A stretch of DNA of 64,000 nt, from assembly GCA_031308135.1 (NCBI GenBank), contig JAHLJT010009436.1, positions 220,735,286 to 220,799,285 on the forward strand, read 5' to 3'. Below, piece after piece: positions 1 to 8,931 of the stretch. The position numbers were made by a program, and so were the translations under genes. The notes under the pieces were generated by a model. That model worked only from the letters and a program-made list of their open reading frames with translations. It did no database searches and was not told the DNA's origin. The stretch comes from Acheta domesticus (lineage: Eukaryota; Arthropoda; Insecta; Orthoptera; Gryllidae). The stretch's first letter is position 1. Every line of letters begins with the position of its first letter.

Positions 1-565
1 GGACCCAGTATCACGATGAATATCTACACGGCGCATTCACCTGGAAACACCCATAAGATGTGGGAAGATAACACAACTGGCCATGATTTCTTAGAATATT
101 GCATTTTATACATCTTTGGATTTCTTATCTAACTTTCCATTGCGTATTACCAGCTGATATTCGTTGGGGAAGGGTATTTCAACCACTACTGTCTGGATGA
201 GAATTCAAGTAGCTGATGCTCTGATCGGTAGTTATCGTGGGTTCTTCAATTAAAATCACACGAATGCCGCAACGGTACCTTAACAATGATAGCGTTCGAT
301 CATTCCTTCCACATCTTTGACCCCTGCACTCCTTTTACACACACACACACATCTCTTTCACACACACGACCGAAGATCAGAGCTTGTGCCGGCTGGGGCG
401 ATGCGCCAGTGGTGGAGATACCTGAAGGGGACACCACCCGCAAGTCGACGTGTAGTTCGGCGCAGGATCTCGCGTTCTAACGGGGGAGGAACACAGGCCA
501 TTCCTGGGATATAAAATTAAAAAAGACTAGAGCTGCTTACGCACTCGCAAACACAAAGTAATGCA
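1..565 (+). repeat. Dispersed repeat copy A, includes SINE-1 body
   Basis: This stretch matches 26939-27605 closely over its whole length, in the same orientation. Shared landmarks are the start GGACCC, the segment TTTCCATTGCGTATTACCAG, a CA microsatellite (336-351 here) and the phrase ending GGCGCAG before a G-rich run. From about 218 onward it also matches the SINE-1 bodies at 35, 47 and 54 kb (for example CTGATCGGTAGTT, then CGAATGCCG). The copy may extend left of the window. No coding capacity is evident; short frames here are by-products of the repeat. Confidence 0.8.
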
Positions 566-1320
566 CAAAAGGATTTCTTGTATTGAGGTGTTCTTGCCGT
601 ACGATGTCCAGATTCATTATACTGTCGAAACGTGGCGCCGACAGCGCAGGCCGACGGCCGGTAGTGTCAGGAAACCTCGCCAGTGGCGAGTCGCCACCAC
701 TGCACGGGGCGGCGAGCAGTTTTGCCAGCCGGCGGCAGCGGACGTCACACGCTACCGAACAAGGCCACCGAAGGTAGGAACCTGCTGTAGGTTTTCTGAC
801 TCAACGGTGCCCATGTCTCGGGTCGGGAGGACACGGTTCAGTCATTGCCCGCTCTTCTCGTTGTGTGCCCGGAACAGGACAGCGTGAGTGGCACTGCGGC
901 ACGTCGGGTGAAGCCTGTGGGAGACTTGGCGAGATGGCTCGCTCCGCTGCCGGGCTCCGGGTTTTAACTCCGCCTCCCGGTGAGGGGAAGGGGAGGGGCT
1001 GCGCCGATCCACTAGCAGAGCGTGCCCCCAGGCTCGCTTCTGATTGGGGAGTTACCACACACCTTCTCTTTATTACCGGCATATGGGTGTCCACTAGAGG
1101 TCTGCATTCTCCGCGATTTTTACCGACCAGCGCTCGCTCGCCTCTCTTCTCTCGAGACCACGCGCTCGACTGTCCTTCGCAGCCGGTTGCGAACTCCCGG
1201 GAGCCGGCGCCCGACCGAGACTCGGCCTCCAACCGACGAGACTCGACAACCGGCGGACCCCGTTCAGGCGAACTGCGCCACGTAACAATCGGCCGACACG
1301 TCGGAGTAAATATCTAATGG
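566..1320. promoter_or_regulatory. GC-rich, CpG-dense island, possible promoter
   Basis: Base composition changes sharply at the end of repeat A to a GC-rich, CpG-dense stretch, then drops to an AT-rich minisatellite after 1375. It contains GC-box-like sequence around 960-1000 (CTCCGCCTCCCGG, GGGGAAGGGGAGGGG). Overlapping frames on both strands (for example 801-1232 minus, 865-1317 plus) encode arginine- and proline-rich sequence typical of GC-rich non-coding DNA, and none resembles a known family. It may be a promoter or first-exon region of a gene outside the window. Confidence 0.4.
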
Positions 1321-1375
1321 CACGTTTCAGGAAAAGGAAGGAGTATTGAATGGTTTTTTAAATAAATGACCAATA

Positions 1376-1556
1376 ATTTCGTTTTTTCAAAATTTAAAAT
1401 ATAGAAGAATTTTAATATTAATTTTCAAATAATAAATTTTAATAAAATAATTTTAATAAATTGTAATAAATAATTTTAATAAATAATTTTAATTTTAATT
1501 GTAATAAATAATTTTAATAAATAATTTTAATAAATTGTATTAAAAATGAATAAAAA
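1376..1556. repeat. AT-rich minisatellite
   Basis: Imperfect tandem copies of a roughly 14-base motif (AATTTTAATAAATA with variants such as AATAAATTGTAATAAAT) run through this stretch. It is almost free of G and C and has no coding potential. Confidence 0.8.
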
Positions 1557-2955
1557 GCTTTAAAAATCGACTCCTCGGACGCACGGGAGAACCTCAAGTG
1601 GATCTATTGCAGTTCTGCCTGTGACTTCAAAGAAAAGGCACTCATAAGTTTTAGAGATAAATTCCGTTCTTTGTAATGACTAGGTATCGGATGCTTCGGA
1701 AATTGCCTATTTTATTCTAATGAACATAAAATTATTAATTTTCCTTCATTTTATATGGTGCAATATGGAGCAAATACAAATGCTCTGCTAAATTTAGATG
1801 CAAGTGCTATGAAATATATTAGTACCTTTCCCTTCCAATTTTGTATTTTTGCCGGCTTTTTCCAAATATTTTTGTTGTTGGTGTTGTTGTAATTTTCAGG
1901 CATCTGAAAGGCAGGTCTTGGTTTCTTAACCCGGCAGTAGGCGTGCGGGGTGCCTCAGTCACCTCAGCATTATTTTGAGCTCATTGTACTTTTAGTTTTA
2001 TTTATAATCTTGCGAGCTTCTCAATATCTTTCGAGGAAAGCTTTGTGCACGTATCTCGACCCTTCTCTTTCAACTGCTTCCTGTCCTTTCCTGGAAATTT
2101 CGTCGCAACGGCGATGGCGCGCTGCGTGGGAGCCACCGAGTCACCTCGCACAACCTTTGTTATCGCTTCCTGCCACGCTGTTCTCAGTAGTTCACCGAAA
2201 GTAAGGGGGTCTCGTGGAGCTTCAATACTACTCCACAGAAGTCAATGATTCACAAATTCAGCTTTTACGATTTTTTAATTACAATTAATCGCTTATCTTG
2301 TATTGAAACGAAAAATAATGGAATAATTGAAAAACATTGTACTCGTACATATAAAACTTTATATGCATCATTTCATGTATACATACTTTTGACGAATGTA
2401 AAATAATGTTAAACGTGTGTATATAATAGTAAATAATGTATTTTGAATTATTGAGTTGAATAGGCTGATGTGCCGTGACCGCTGTTGTTTGGCCGCCGAC
2501 TGAGTCGACAAACACAAAGGCCATGTCGGCTTACATAAACTATTTCACAATAAATTACTATGCCCAATGACAAGACGTTTTGATGCAAGAAAAATAGTAC
2601 CCACCTCATTTTTGTTTAGCATATGCTTTTTTCTTATATACTCGTGAAATTATGACCAAATATTCATTGTATTTAATAAATATGCCTTATATTCGGGTTT
2701 GTAAGAAACTTCAATGACATTACAATTAGTACGCAACGAATTATCTTCCCTCAAGCACTATAAATATAGAAAAACAATAAAAATTTATTTTCAGTCTTTG
2801 TTTGCCTTAATTCTTTCAAAAAATGTATTGTTTGTCTCTATAAAATTATTTCCAGTCAATCGATTCTTTTCAACAAATTAATCGTTTAATTGAAATTGTA
2901 TTTTCTTTCGATTACAATGAATTGAAAGTGTTGCGATCACTACATGCGGCGACTT
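1557..2955. other. AT-rich stretch without recognised feature
   Basis: No recognisable gene, RNA or transposon motif was found. Open frames are short and without family similarity. Confidence 0.6.
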
Positions 2956-2959
2956 TATA

Positions 2960-3350
2960 TCCCGTACATGCATTGAGGGGCGAAGCTGCTTTGAAGTCCG
3001 GCGCTTGGCCGAGCGGCCGAGCGCTCGAGCGCTCGAGACGCTCGAGCGCTCGAGCGCCCGGGCGCTCGGCGACTCCCGCGTCTCGGCGGGAGCCGCAAGG
3101 CGGCCGGTCGAAATGTCCGTTAAACAGCTATCTCTTCCCCCCCAAGCAAGGTCCCCCACCCTTCGCCGAGCGTCGGCGCGGAGCCCGAGAGTCTCGAGCG
3201 GTTGTTTTCGCCTGATTGTAGAGCTCTAGTGTCCACGATTACGTGTAGACCGAAGCGGAAGTGGACCTGTTGAGGCGTCTCTGTTGCTGGCTTCTCGGAG
3301 TAACCGCCTCTGGTCGCACCTCCGCTCCTGAAGCGTCATCTGGTGATGCT
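2960..3350. other. GC-rich stretch with CTCGAG palindromes
   Basis: An abrupt GC-rich block. Between 3005 and 3066 the hexamer CTCGAG occurs four times within longer GAGCGCTCGAGCGCTC palindromes, so either strand could fold into strong hairpins. The rest is CpG-rich. Short frames on both strands are arginine/serine/alanine-rich shadows of the palindromes. A promoter-like or satellite-derived origin is possible; no gene is supported. Confidence 0.55.
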
Positions 3351-3353
3351 GCC

Positions 3354-3930
3354 GGCTCACACGCAACACTCACGGTGCTGGATACTCGGATTGACTTGAG
3401 ATTTTACCGGCTTCTTCAGCACCTTTCAAAACCCCTACATACAAATTTTTACGTGCTATGAAGCACTGCAAGTAGTGTTTTTGCGATAATTAGTATTGGA
3501 ATCTTTCTTGACCTTACCGACCGTAGAAGGGCGGAAATCGCTGCTCGCTGCTGGTTCTGCGGACGTTACTCATACACCTCGCCCGCACTATCGGCCTGTC
3601 GGCAAGGTCTCAGTTACTTGGAGGGCAGGCGGGGGTGACAAAAACGGGTGTTCACTTCGCAGGTTCAGATGGAACGAACGCGCTTGGAAATCTGACACCG
3701 GCTGATAATCGCCGCGTAACGTTCCTAGCGCTGCTGAAGCAACGGCTCGCCCGCTGCGGGAAGCGCGAAGGTCACGAAAGGTCCTGATACAAAATGCCTA
3801 TAAAACACTATTTGTAATATTCCATAGCACTTCAAAATTTGCGAATATAGGTTTTGCAAGGTGTTCTATCAGCTGGTGAAATTTCATGTCAATCCGAGTA
3901 TCCAGCACGGTGAGTGTTGCGTGTCAGCTG
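3354..3930. repeat. Foldback element with ~150-bp inverted arms
   Basis: The arm at 3354-3500 is the reverse complement of 3783-3930. The best block (3360-3396 against 3889-3925) matches at 36 of 37 bases and includes GTGCTGGATACTCGGATTG. Similarity falls inward but remains visible. The roughly 280-bp centre is GC-rich with no recognisable protein. This architecture fits a non-autonomous foldback or TIR transposon. Target duplications could not be fixed. Confidence 0.65.
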
Positions 3931-4029
3931 TTGGCTCCTTTGTGACGGCTGGCTCCGTCGTCTGCGTTGTAGCCGGGTGAAAATCAAAAGGAAGATTACT
4001 CCTTTTCTGGGTGTCGTCCATCCTATGTG

Positions 4030-5050
4030 TTTTTTGAATAATTTATTCATTGTATGATAGTACATAGTTCAGTAATACATTACTCCATCATGTGTTTTGA
4101 TGGCTTACATTTACAACTTAAACTAAACACAACTACAGTACTCTTGGTGTAGGAAACTACAAGAGCCCCTATTTCGGACAGTTTACGGAGAAAATTTGTA
4201 AGGCTTCGAAAGGAAATCTGTTTTTAATTCTGGGTGGGAGATCATTTAATGAGGCCAGGTTGTAGTGGTCTGCTTGGTTTATTGTATTTAGGTTGGAGTA
4301 AAAATTGTTGGAAAGGTGGGCGATATGTTTGATGATCGGTGATATATTTAATTCTTTACGAAGTTGGGCGTTTGAAATGAACCATGGGGCATGTGTTGCT
4401 ATTCTGAGAAATCTAGTTTGGACAATTTGAAGTTTATTGATGTTGGAGATAGATGCTTTGGTCCAGATGGGGCATGCGTACAGCATTAGGGGTCTGACTA
4501 TTGTTTTGTAAAGTGTAATGGCATTTGTTAGGGATAAACAGCTTATGAAGTTGATAAGGGGTTTTAGTTGAGCTATTTTTATTTTTGCTTGTTGTTGTTT
4601 CAGTGTTATGTGTGTTTTCCAGTTGAGTCTTGTCTCGAAGTTCAGCCTGAGACATTTTACCGTTTGGTTTTGTGATATCCAAGAAATTGTGTGTTTATTT
4701 ATATGTAATGGTGGTGAGTGGGCAAATGGTCTGAGAGAAAATATTTTAGCGGTTGATTTAGTTGGATTAAGTTTGATTTTCCGCAATGTTGACCAGTTGT
4801 CTATTTTATTGAGGTGATGTTGTATTCTATCGGTAATGATCTTCAGTGAATGGCTGGACTTGTAGATTGCTGTATCGTCGGCGAATTGTGCTAATTGGGT
4901 GTGTATTGTAGTGGGAATGTCTGCAGTGTATATGTTGAATAGAGTGGGTGAGAGTGCTGATCCTTGAAGAAGACCTGCTGGTATTTTGCGGGGGTTGGAG
5001 ATGTGATTTTCTACTGAAACTGTGAAAGATCTGTCGGCTAGGTGTGTTCC
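4030..5050 (-). mobile_element. Jockey-clade LINE, 5'-truncated 3' end
   Basis: The minus-strand frame 4169-5074 (301 codons) is the C-terminal half of a jockey-clade non-LTR reverse transcriptase. Motif B reads AGLLQGSALSPTLFNIY (residues 33-49). The catalytic box is intact as QFADDTAIY (63-71). The thumb region follows, ending with the jockey-like APWFISNAQLRKEL block. Everything upstream of the RT fingers (ORF1, endonuclease, early RT) is missing. The 3' UTR runs to an AATAAA near 4034 and a short A-run on the minus strand. The 5' end joins a gypsy fragment near 5050. It is a dead-on-arrival copy despite its open frame. Confidence 0.9.
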
Positions 5051-5470
5051 ACCTTTTTGTCTTCTGATTTTCATACCTTCTTGTCATGCCGTTTTCCGTT
5101 TGTACCAGATACATTCTATAGCCTATGGTCTCGAGAATCACTACTGGGATCCATTTTGGGGAATATTTGAACGATCGAATGTATACACTATCTTTCATTT
5201 CGAACCTTATATTCCTTATGTGTTTCGAGCGTTTGCTAGATAATAATGCTGCTAGTAATGTCCTCGGCTGCCTCCCGCAGTGTGGTTCCGCTGTAATTTT
5301 ATTCTCGTGCCTTATCGGAATTGTTCTGTATGTTACTAGTAGCTCCTGTAGCGCTTCATCTTTATCAACTCCATCAGCAATTTCCTTAACCATAGTACTT
5401 TTGAACGTACGTACTAATCACTCTGCTCCCTCGTTTGACTTGGATGGAACGGAGCTGTCCTAAAATGCTG
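5050..5470 (-). mobile_element. Ty3/gypsy integrase C-terminal fragment
   Basis: The minus frame from 5393 reads as the end of a Ty3/gypsy integrase. It has ELLVTYRTIP followed by the AEPHCGRQPRTLLAALL block (family pattern: YRTTPH..TG.SPAELLFGR..RT). The C-terminal VYIRSFKYSPKWIPVVI segment (kW..G.I) and the ending GMTRRYENQ (family RRHVNQ) follow. Further upstream in a broken frame is an APFHPS..AE.LVRTFK remnant, with a stop and frameshift. Only about 140 residues remain, so the element is defective. It abuts the jockey fragment in the same orientation; the 188-codon frame running through both is an accident of the junction. Confidence 0.85.
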
Positions 5471-6007
5471 AATGCCATTTTCTGTACAAATATATGTGAC
5501 GTGAATTGTGCCTTACGGTAAGTCTTCTATTACTAAAACCCTCGTTAAAAGCTTGACTGTTGCTCCTGTTGTTGCTGTCCGCGTTGTAGCTGTTAAAAAT
5601 CTGGTAAAAAAATTCAAGGTTATCCATCTCACTGACTTTTCTTGTCTTGTGTTTAATTTAAATTTTAACTAGTAATAAAATTAGATATAAATCGTATTTG
5701 ATTTTCATGACAAAAAAATGAACATTTCCTCGTAGGTCAAAAAAATGATAAATAACTTTAAAATTGCAAAGAGAAAAAAATAAATGTATTGTTACTCAAT
5801 ATAACACTTCTTGTATCACACGACATCAGACACGCCCCCAGCGGAGAGACCCTCGAGAGACCCCGGGGGTCCATCCGCCCCTGGGCGGCACGAGAGGACC
5901 AACCCCTCCCCCTTGTACGACTTGTGCGGTCGGTCGCGCCCAATGCTATGACGCTACACTATTTACAAATGGAGGTGTGGTAAAAAAATTTTTGGGAACC
6001 CCCGGTC
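5471..6007. other. Unassigned; possible hAT-type terminus at its right end
   Basis: 5471-5810 is AT-rich with nothing recognised. 5815-6007 is a GC-rich patch. On the minus strand its right edge reads GACCGGGGGTTCCCAAAAA followed by a T-run and ACCAC, resembling the terminal sequence of many non-autonomous hAT elements (CAG.GGTTCCCAA...TTTTTT). No matching opposite end was identified. Confidence 0.3.
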
Positions 6008-7475
6008 TAAAATGTCCCGTAATTGTAACTTCAGATTGCAATTATTGATTTTTGATTTCAAATTATTTGATTTCAGATTGAAATTGATTATTATGTTACA
6101 AAAACATTGCAATTTCCAGATATTTTTAAGGTTCTGGCATGTGATAGCGCTCGAACGCTACAATGGACAAGCGCTTTGCGCACAAAATTAATTTGGCAAT
6201 TAATGGGTTAATGTTAAGTATATTTTTTGAAAATTTTAACAGTTCTCGAGAAATTTGATTGAAATATGGGCACTATTAAAAATAATATTTCCTCATAAAC
6301 GGCTCCAAATTCTTTCTTCAAATACGTTGTACGGAATTGTGCTGAATTTATTGTATGAGATACCAAAAACACCATTTTGATCTTCTCTCCCCCTAAAAAA
6401 CAAAAATCTTTTTTAGAGATTTCTCAGGTCGGTAAACTTTACATAATAGATGTATTGTGTTGTTTAATACTTTTGTTAACACAAGCTCAAAAGTATCACT
6501 AATGACGGTCTTTCAAAAATCAGTGTGTTTTTTAATATACGGAAACTAAAATAGGAAAAATTTTTGGAAACGTCTGTACCAATTAAAAAAAGTTTAATTT
6601 AAGCGCCATTTTTTACTGTCATTTCGATACATGAGAAAATATAAAGAAAAAAATGCGCTTTTTTCAGAAAAACATTTTTAAAAATTAAAAATTACCTAAA
6701 TATTTCACACAAAATTACGCAAAAACTGCAGAAAGTTTCAAAAATGTTAAATAATACCTCAAAATATAACTTTAAAGAGCAGATTTCATGAAAAGAGAAA
6801 AATCAACTGCAATCTACCGCTACCTTAACTACATTTTTTGACATTTGGTTCATTTTTCGGCTTCCTAATAGTAGAACGGAAACATTATTTTAAGAATATG
6901 AAATAACATTAAAACTTCGCCCTAAATAGCAATGTTCGTTGAAAATGTTTGAGCCGTTTTTAAGAAAAATGTGTTCAAGCACTTCTGTAAATGCAAAAAT
7001 TGAAGCTCTTTTTCACAGAATCTTTTTGAGTTTTCGAAAAACTTTATTATAAGACATTTGAAGTACTTTAACTCACAAAAACAATAACATTTACAAATTG
7101 CTGGAAATGTACATATTAAGGGTGTGAGAAATCTCCCAAAAGATTACATTTGTGTGATTTAAAAAAAAATACCCCAAAATGAACTTTACGGCGCATTAAA
7201 GAGTGCAATTAGCACTATCAGTTTCAAAAGTTAGAAGAAAAAATTTGGGGCCATGTATGAGAAAATGGCGTCCGAGCGTTTCTGAAAATGCTAACTTTGA
7301 TCTCGTTTCCACAGAAAACTATTGAGTTTCCGAGAAACTTTATACGACATTATTTAAAGCACATGTACTCATAAACATAGTAAAGTGAAAAAATCGCCGC
7401 TAATGCAAATATTAACGACGTGAGAAACGAGTCAAAAAAAATTACATCTTAAAATAATCCTTTGTAAATTTGTTT
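6008..7475 (+). repeat. TE-A family repeat, copy i
   Basis: This AT-rich, non-coding sequence shares many phrases with 13727-14910, 15457-16904, 31690-32340, 50880-51560 and 55495-56160, such as GAGCCGTTTTTGAGAAAA, GGAAATGTACATATTAA and TTAACGACGTGAGA. It ends abruptly where the WAP-relic duplication begins near 7476. No transposase or RT reading frame is visible, so it appears to be a non-autonomous or fully decayed transposon family. Confidence 0.65.
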
Positions 7476-7756
7476 TCTGTTTTCCCATATTCTCTGTCAC
7501 GCCTCAGTAGAGTGTCACCGTCGTCTTGCTCGCTTGAGCAAACATTGTCTTCATTATCACGAATGAACAGTCATTTTCGTATCTAACTTCTTCACAACCA
7601 TTTTACTTCGAACAGCTCAAAAACGTCCAACATGCGAGAGATATCTTAATAAATGTCGGACTCATATATAATATATTAAACTGCGCAAACGTTTGCGAAA
7701 TAACTTGACATGGACAAGTCTAGGAATTACCACAGCAACGCGCTTACGTTATAAGT

Positions 7757-7787
7757 TATAAGTGCCGAATACCAGTGCCCGGCGTCA
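7757..7787 (+). promoter_or_regulatory. TATA box and initiator-like site of WAP relic 1
   Basis: TATAAG at 7757-7762 lies 30 bases upstream of the A in TCAGAA (7785-7790), the canonical insect TATA-to-start spacing. The same arrangement, at the same distance, occurs in the paralogue at 24883-24913. The start codon follows only 12 bases later, at 7799. Confidence 0.5.
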
Positions 7788-7798
7788 GAAGTACAGAA

Positions 7799-8040
7799 AT
7801 GGCAGGGCATGCAAGGATCCTTCTTCAATTTGCGCTGGTGGCGCTGGTGGCGCTAGTGGTGAGCGGAACAGAAGATCTAAGGGACCCCATTATCTATCGG
7901 TGGGACAGTTTTTCGGAAGATAACATACTACGCGAATGATCAGTGTTCAGGTAAGCAGAAATTATTACTACATTGACTGCACGAGGAAGTGCGGCGATCC
8001 AAGGCACTGGGATTATACAAGGTCTAAAGGCTCTAGGTAG
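7799..8040 (+). pseudogene. Secreted WAP-domain gene relic 1
   Basis: The ATG at 7799 opens 46 codons: MAGHARILLQ, then a hydrophobic Ala/Leu/Val core and SGTED. This is a standard signal peptide, with stop TGA at 7937-7939. Overlapping that stop in another frame begins DQCSGKQK (from 7938), a typical central WAP motif. The expected CC pair is replaced by a short indel, after which IDCTRKCGDP is readable in a further frame to a TAG near 8040. The first three cysteines of the eight-cysteine domain are not present. The break between signal peptide and WAP frame is shared with relic 2, so it predates their duplication or marks an unrecognised splice. Without an intact frame it should be non-functional. 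Confidence 0.65.
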
Positions 8041-8311
8041 ACGTTTGTTTACTTATGACCCCACATTTAGATTGAAACATAGGGGCCTATTTCATTCGAA
8101 ATATGACAATAGACAAGCGTTCCATTATGAATTAAACATGTAACAAAACATTAGTAGAATATTCGACATTTTATAAACAAATTTGGAAGATAATAGTTAC
8201 ATATAACAATTTGATTTCAAAATTTTTTGTCTGACGCTCATGTTGCATGTAATGAAATGACTACGTTCTGATGTCTGTCTATCTAAGCTTTGAAGTAGGG
8301 GTTCTAGAGCT

Positions 8312-8931
8312 TTAGAAAAGGTTCCAATCTACGGCCTTCTGAAAACTCGTCGAATGTGTTGTTGCGGAAGTGAGTTGAAAATGAGTGAGAAATTTTAACA
8401 TCCACTGCCAATACACATATCTTCTAGCGATAGTTTTTGTGCTAGAAATACCCCAATGTCCAACATGCAATAACTTTAAAACATCCATGTGCAGCTTTCT
8501 TAGAATCACAGCTGCTGCATTATCTTTGCAATTATATATTAACACCCTATGTTGCATTGATAACTCGTTTTTCTTTAACAAAAAATGATTTAGGTCTTCT
8601 GAACTATGGTTTAACTTCCTTGGTGGCCAAACTTTGCTCAAATAACCACTTACTTGTTTTAGTAGTTTGTCTTCCTTTGTTATTTGTGCTATCATTTTTA
8701 CGTCCAGCGACAACCGTGACAGCGTGTCACTCTTCTCGAGATCGATGTGAGCGCAGAATTCTCCAACTGGTCAATTGATTCGTCTGGTCCTGGTGGGAGC
8801 CTCGACAGCGCGTCCGCATTGCCAAGGATTTCAAGGGGAAATGAGAGCGGAGTCAGGGGTATACTGCGGGCCTGTCGAGGCATGTCTTCACGATGGAATA
8901 CGTCCCGATATTTCGCGACGTTCTCAGACAT
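8312..8931 (-). mobile_element. Ty3/gypsy pol fragment (RNase H end to integrase zinc finger)
   Basis: On the minus strand the frame from 8931 contains GNADALSRLPPGP (residues 37-49), the hallmark that closes the gypsy RNase H region. The next frame, from 8713, gives ITKEDKLLKQV...VWPP, the connection region. It is followed by LHVGHWGISSTKTIARRYVYW, the integrase HHCC zinc-finger start; the paired cysteines are lost. A frameshift near 8705 separates the two parts, and the 3' part runs into the segment shared with 25337-25520. It is a degraded, immobile fragment and could derive from the same lineage as the piece at 5.05-5.47 kb. Confidence 0.85.

Larger units (their letters stand above)
7476..8370 (+). 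repeat. Duplicated block 1, contains WAP relic 1
   Basis: The block aligns with 24586-25520 from TTCTCTGTCACGCCT through TTTCGTATCTAACTTCTTCACA and CGAACAGCTCAAAAACGTCC. It continues past the relic through AATTAAACATGTAA and ATTCGACATTTTATAAACA to TTGTTGCGGA. The two are clearly homologous but diverged by substitutions and small indels, so the duplication is not recent. Copy 1 continues into a gypsy fragment; copy 2 continues into a different minus-strand frame. Confidence 0.8.
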
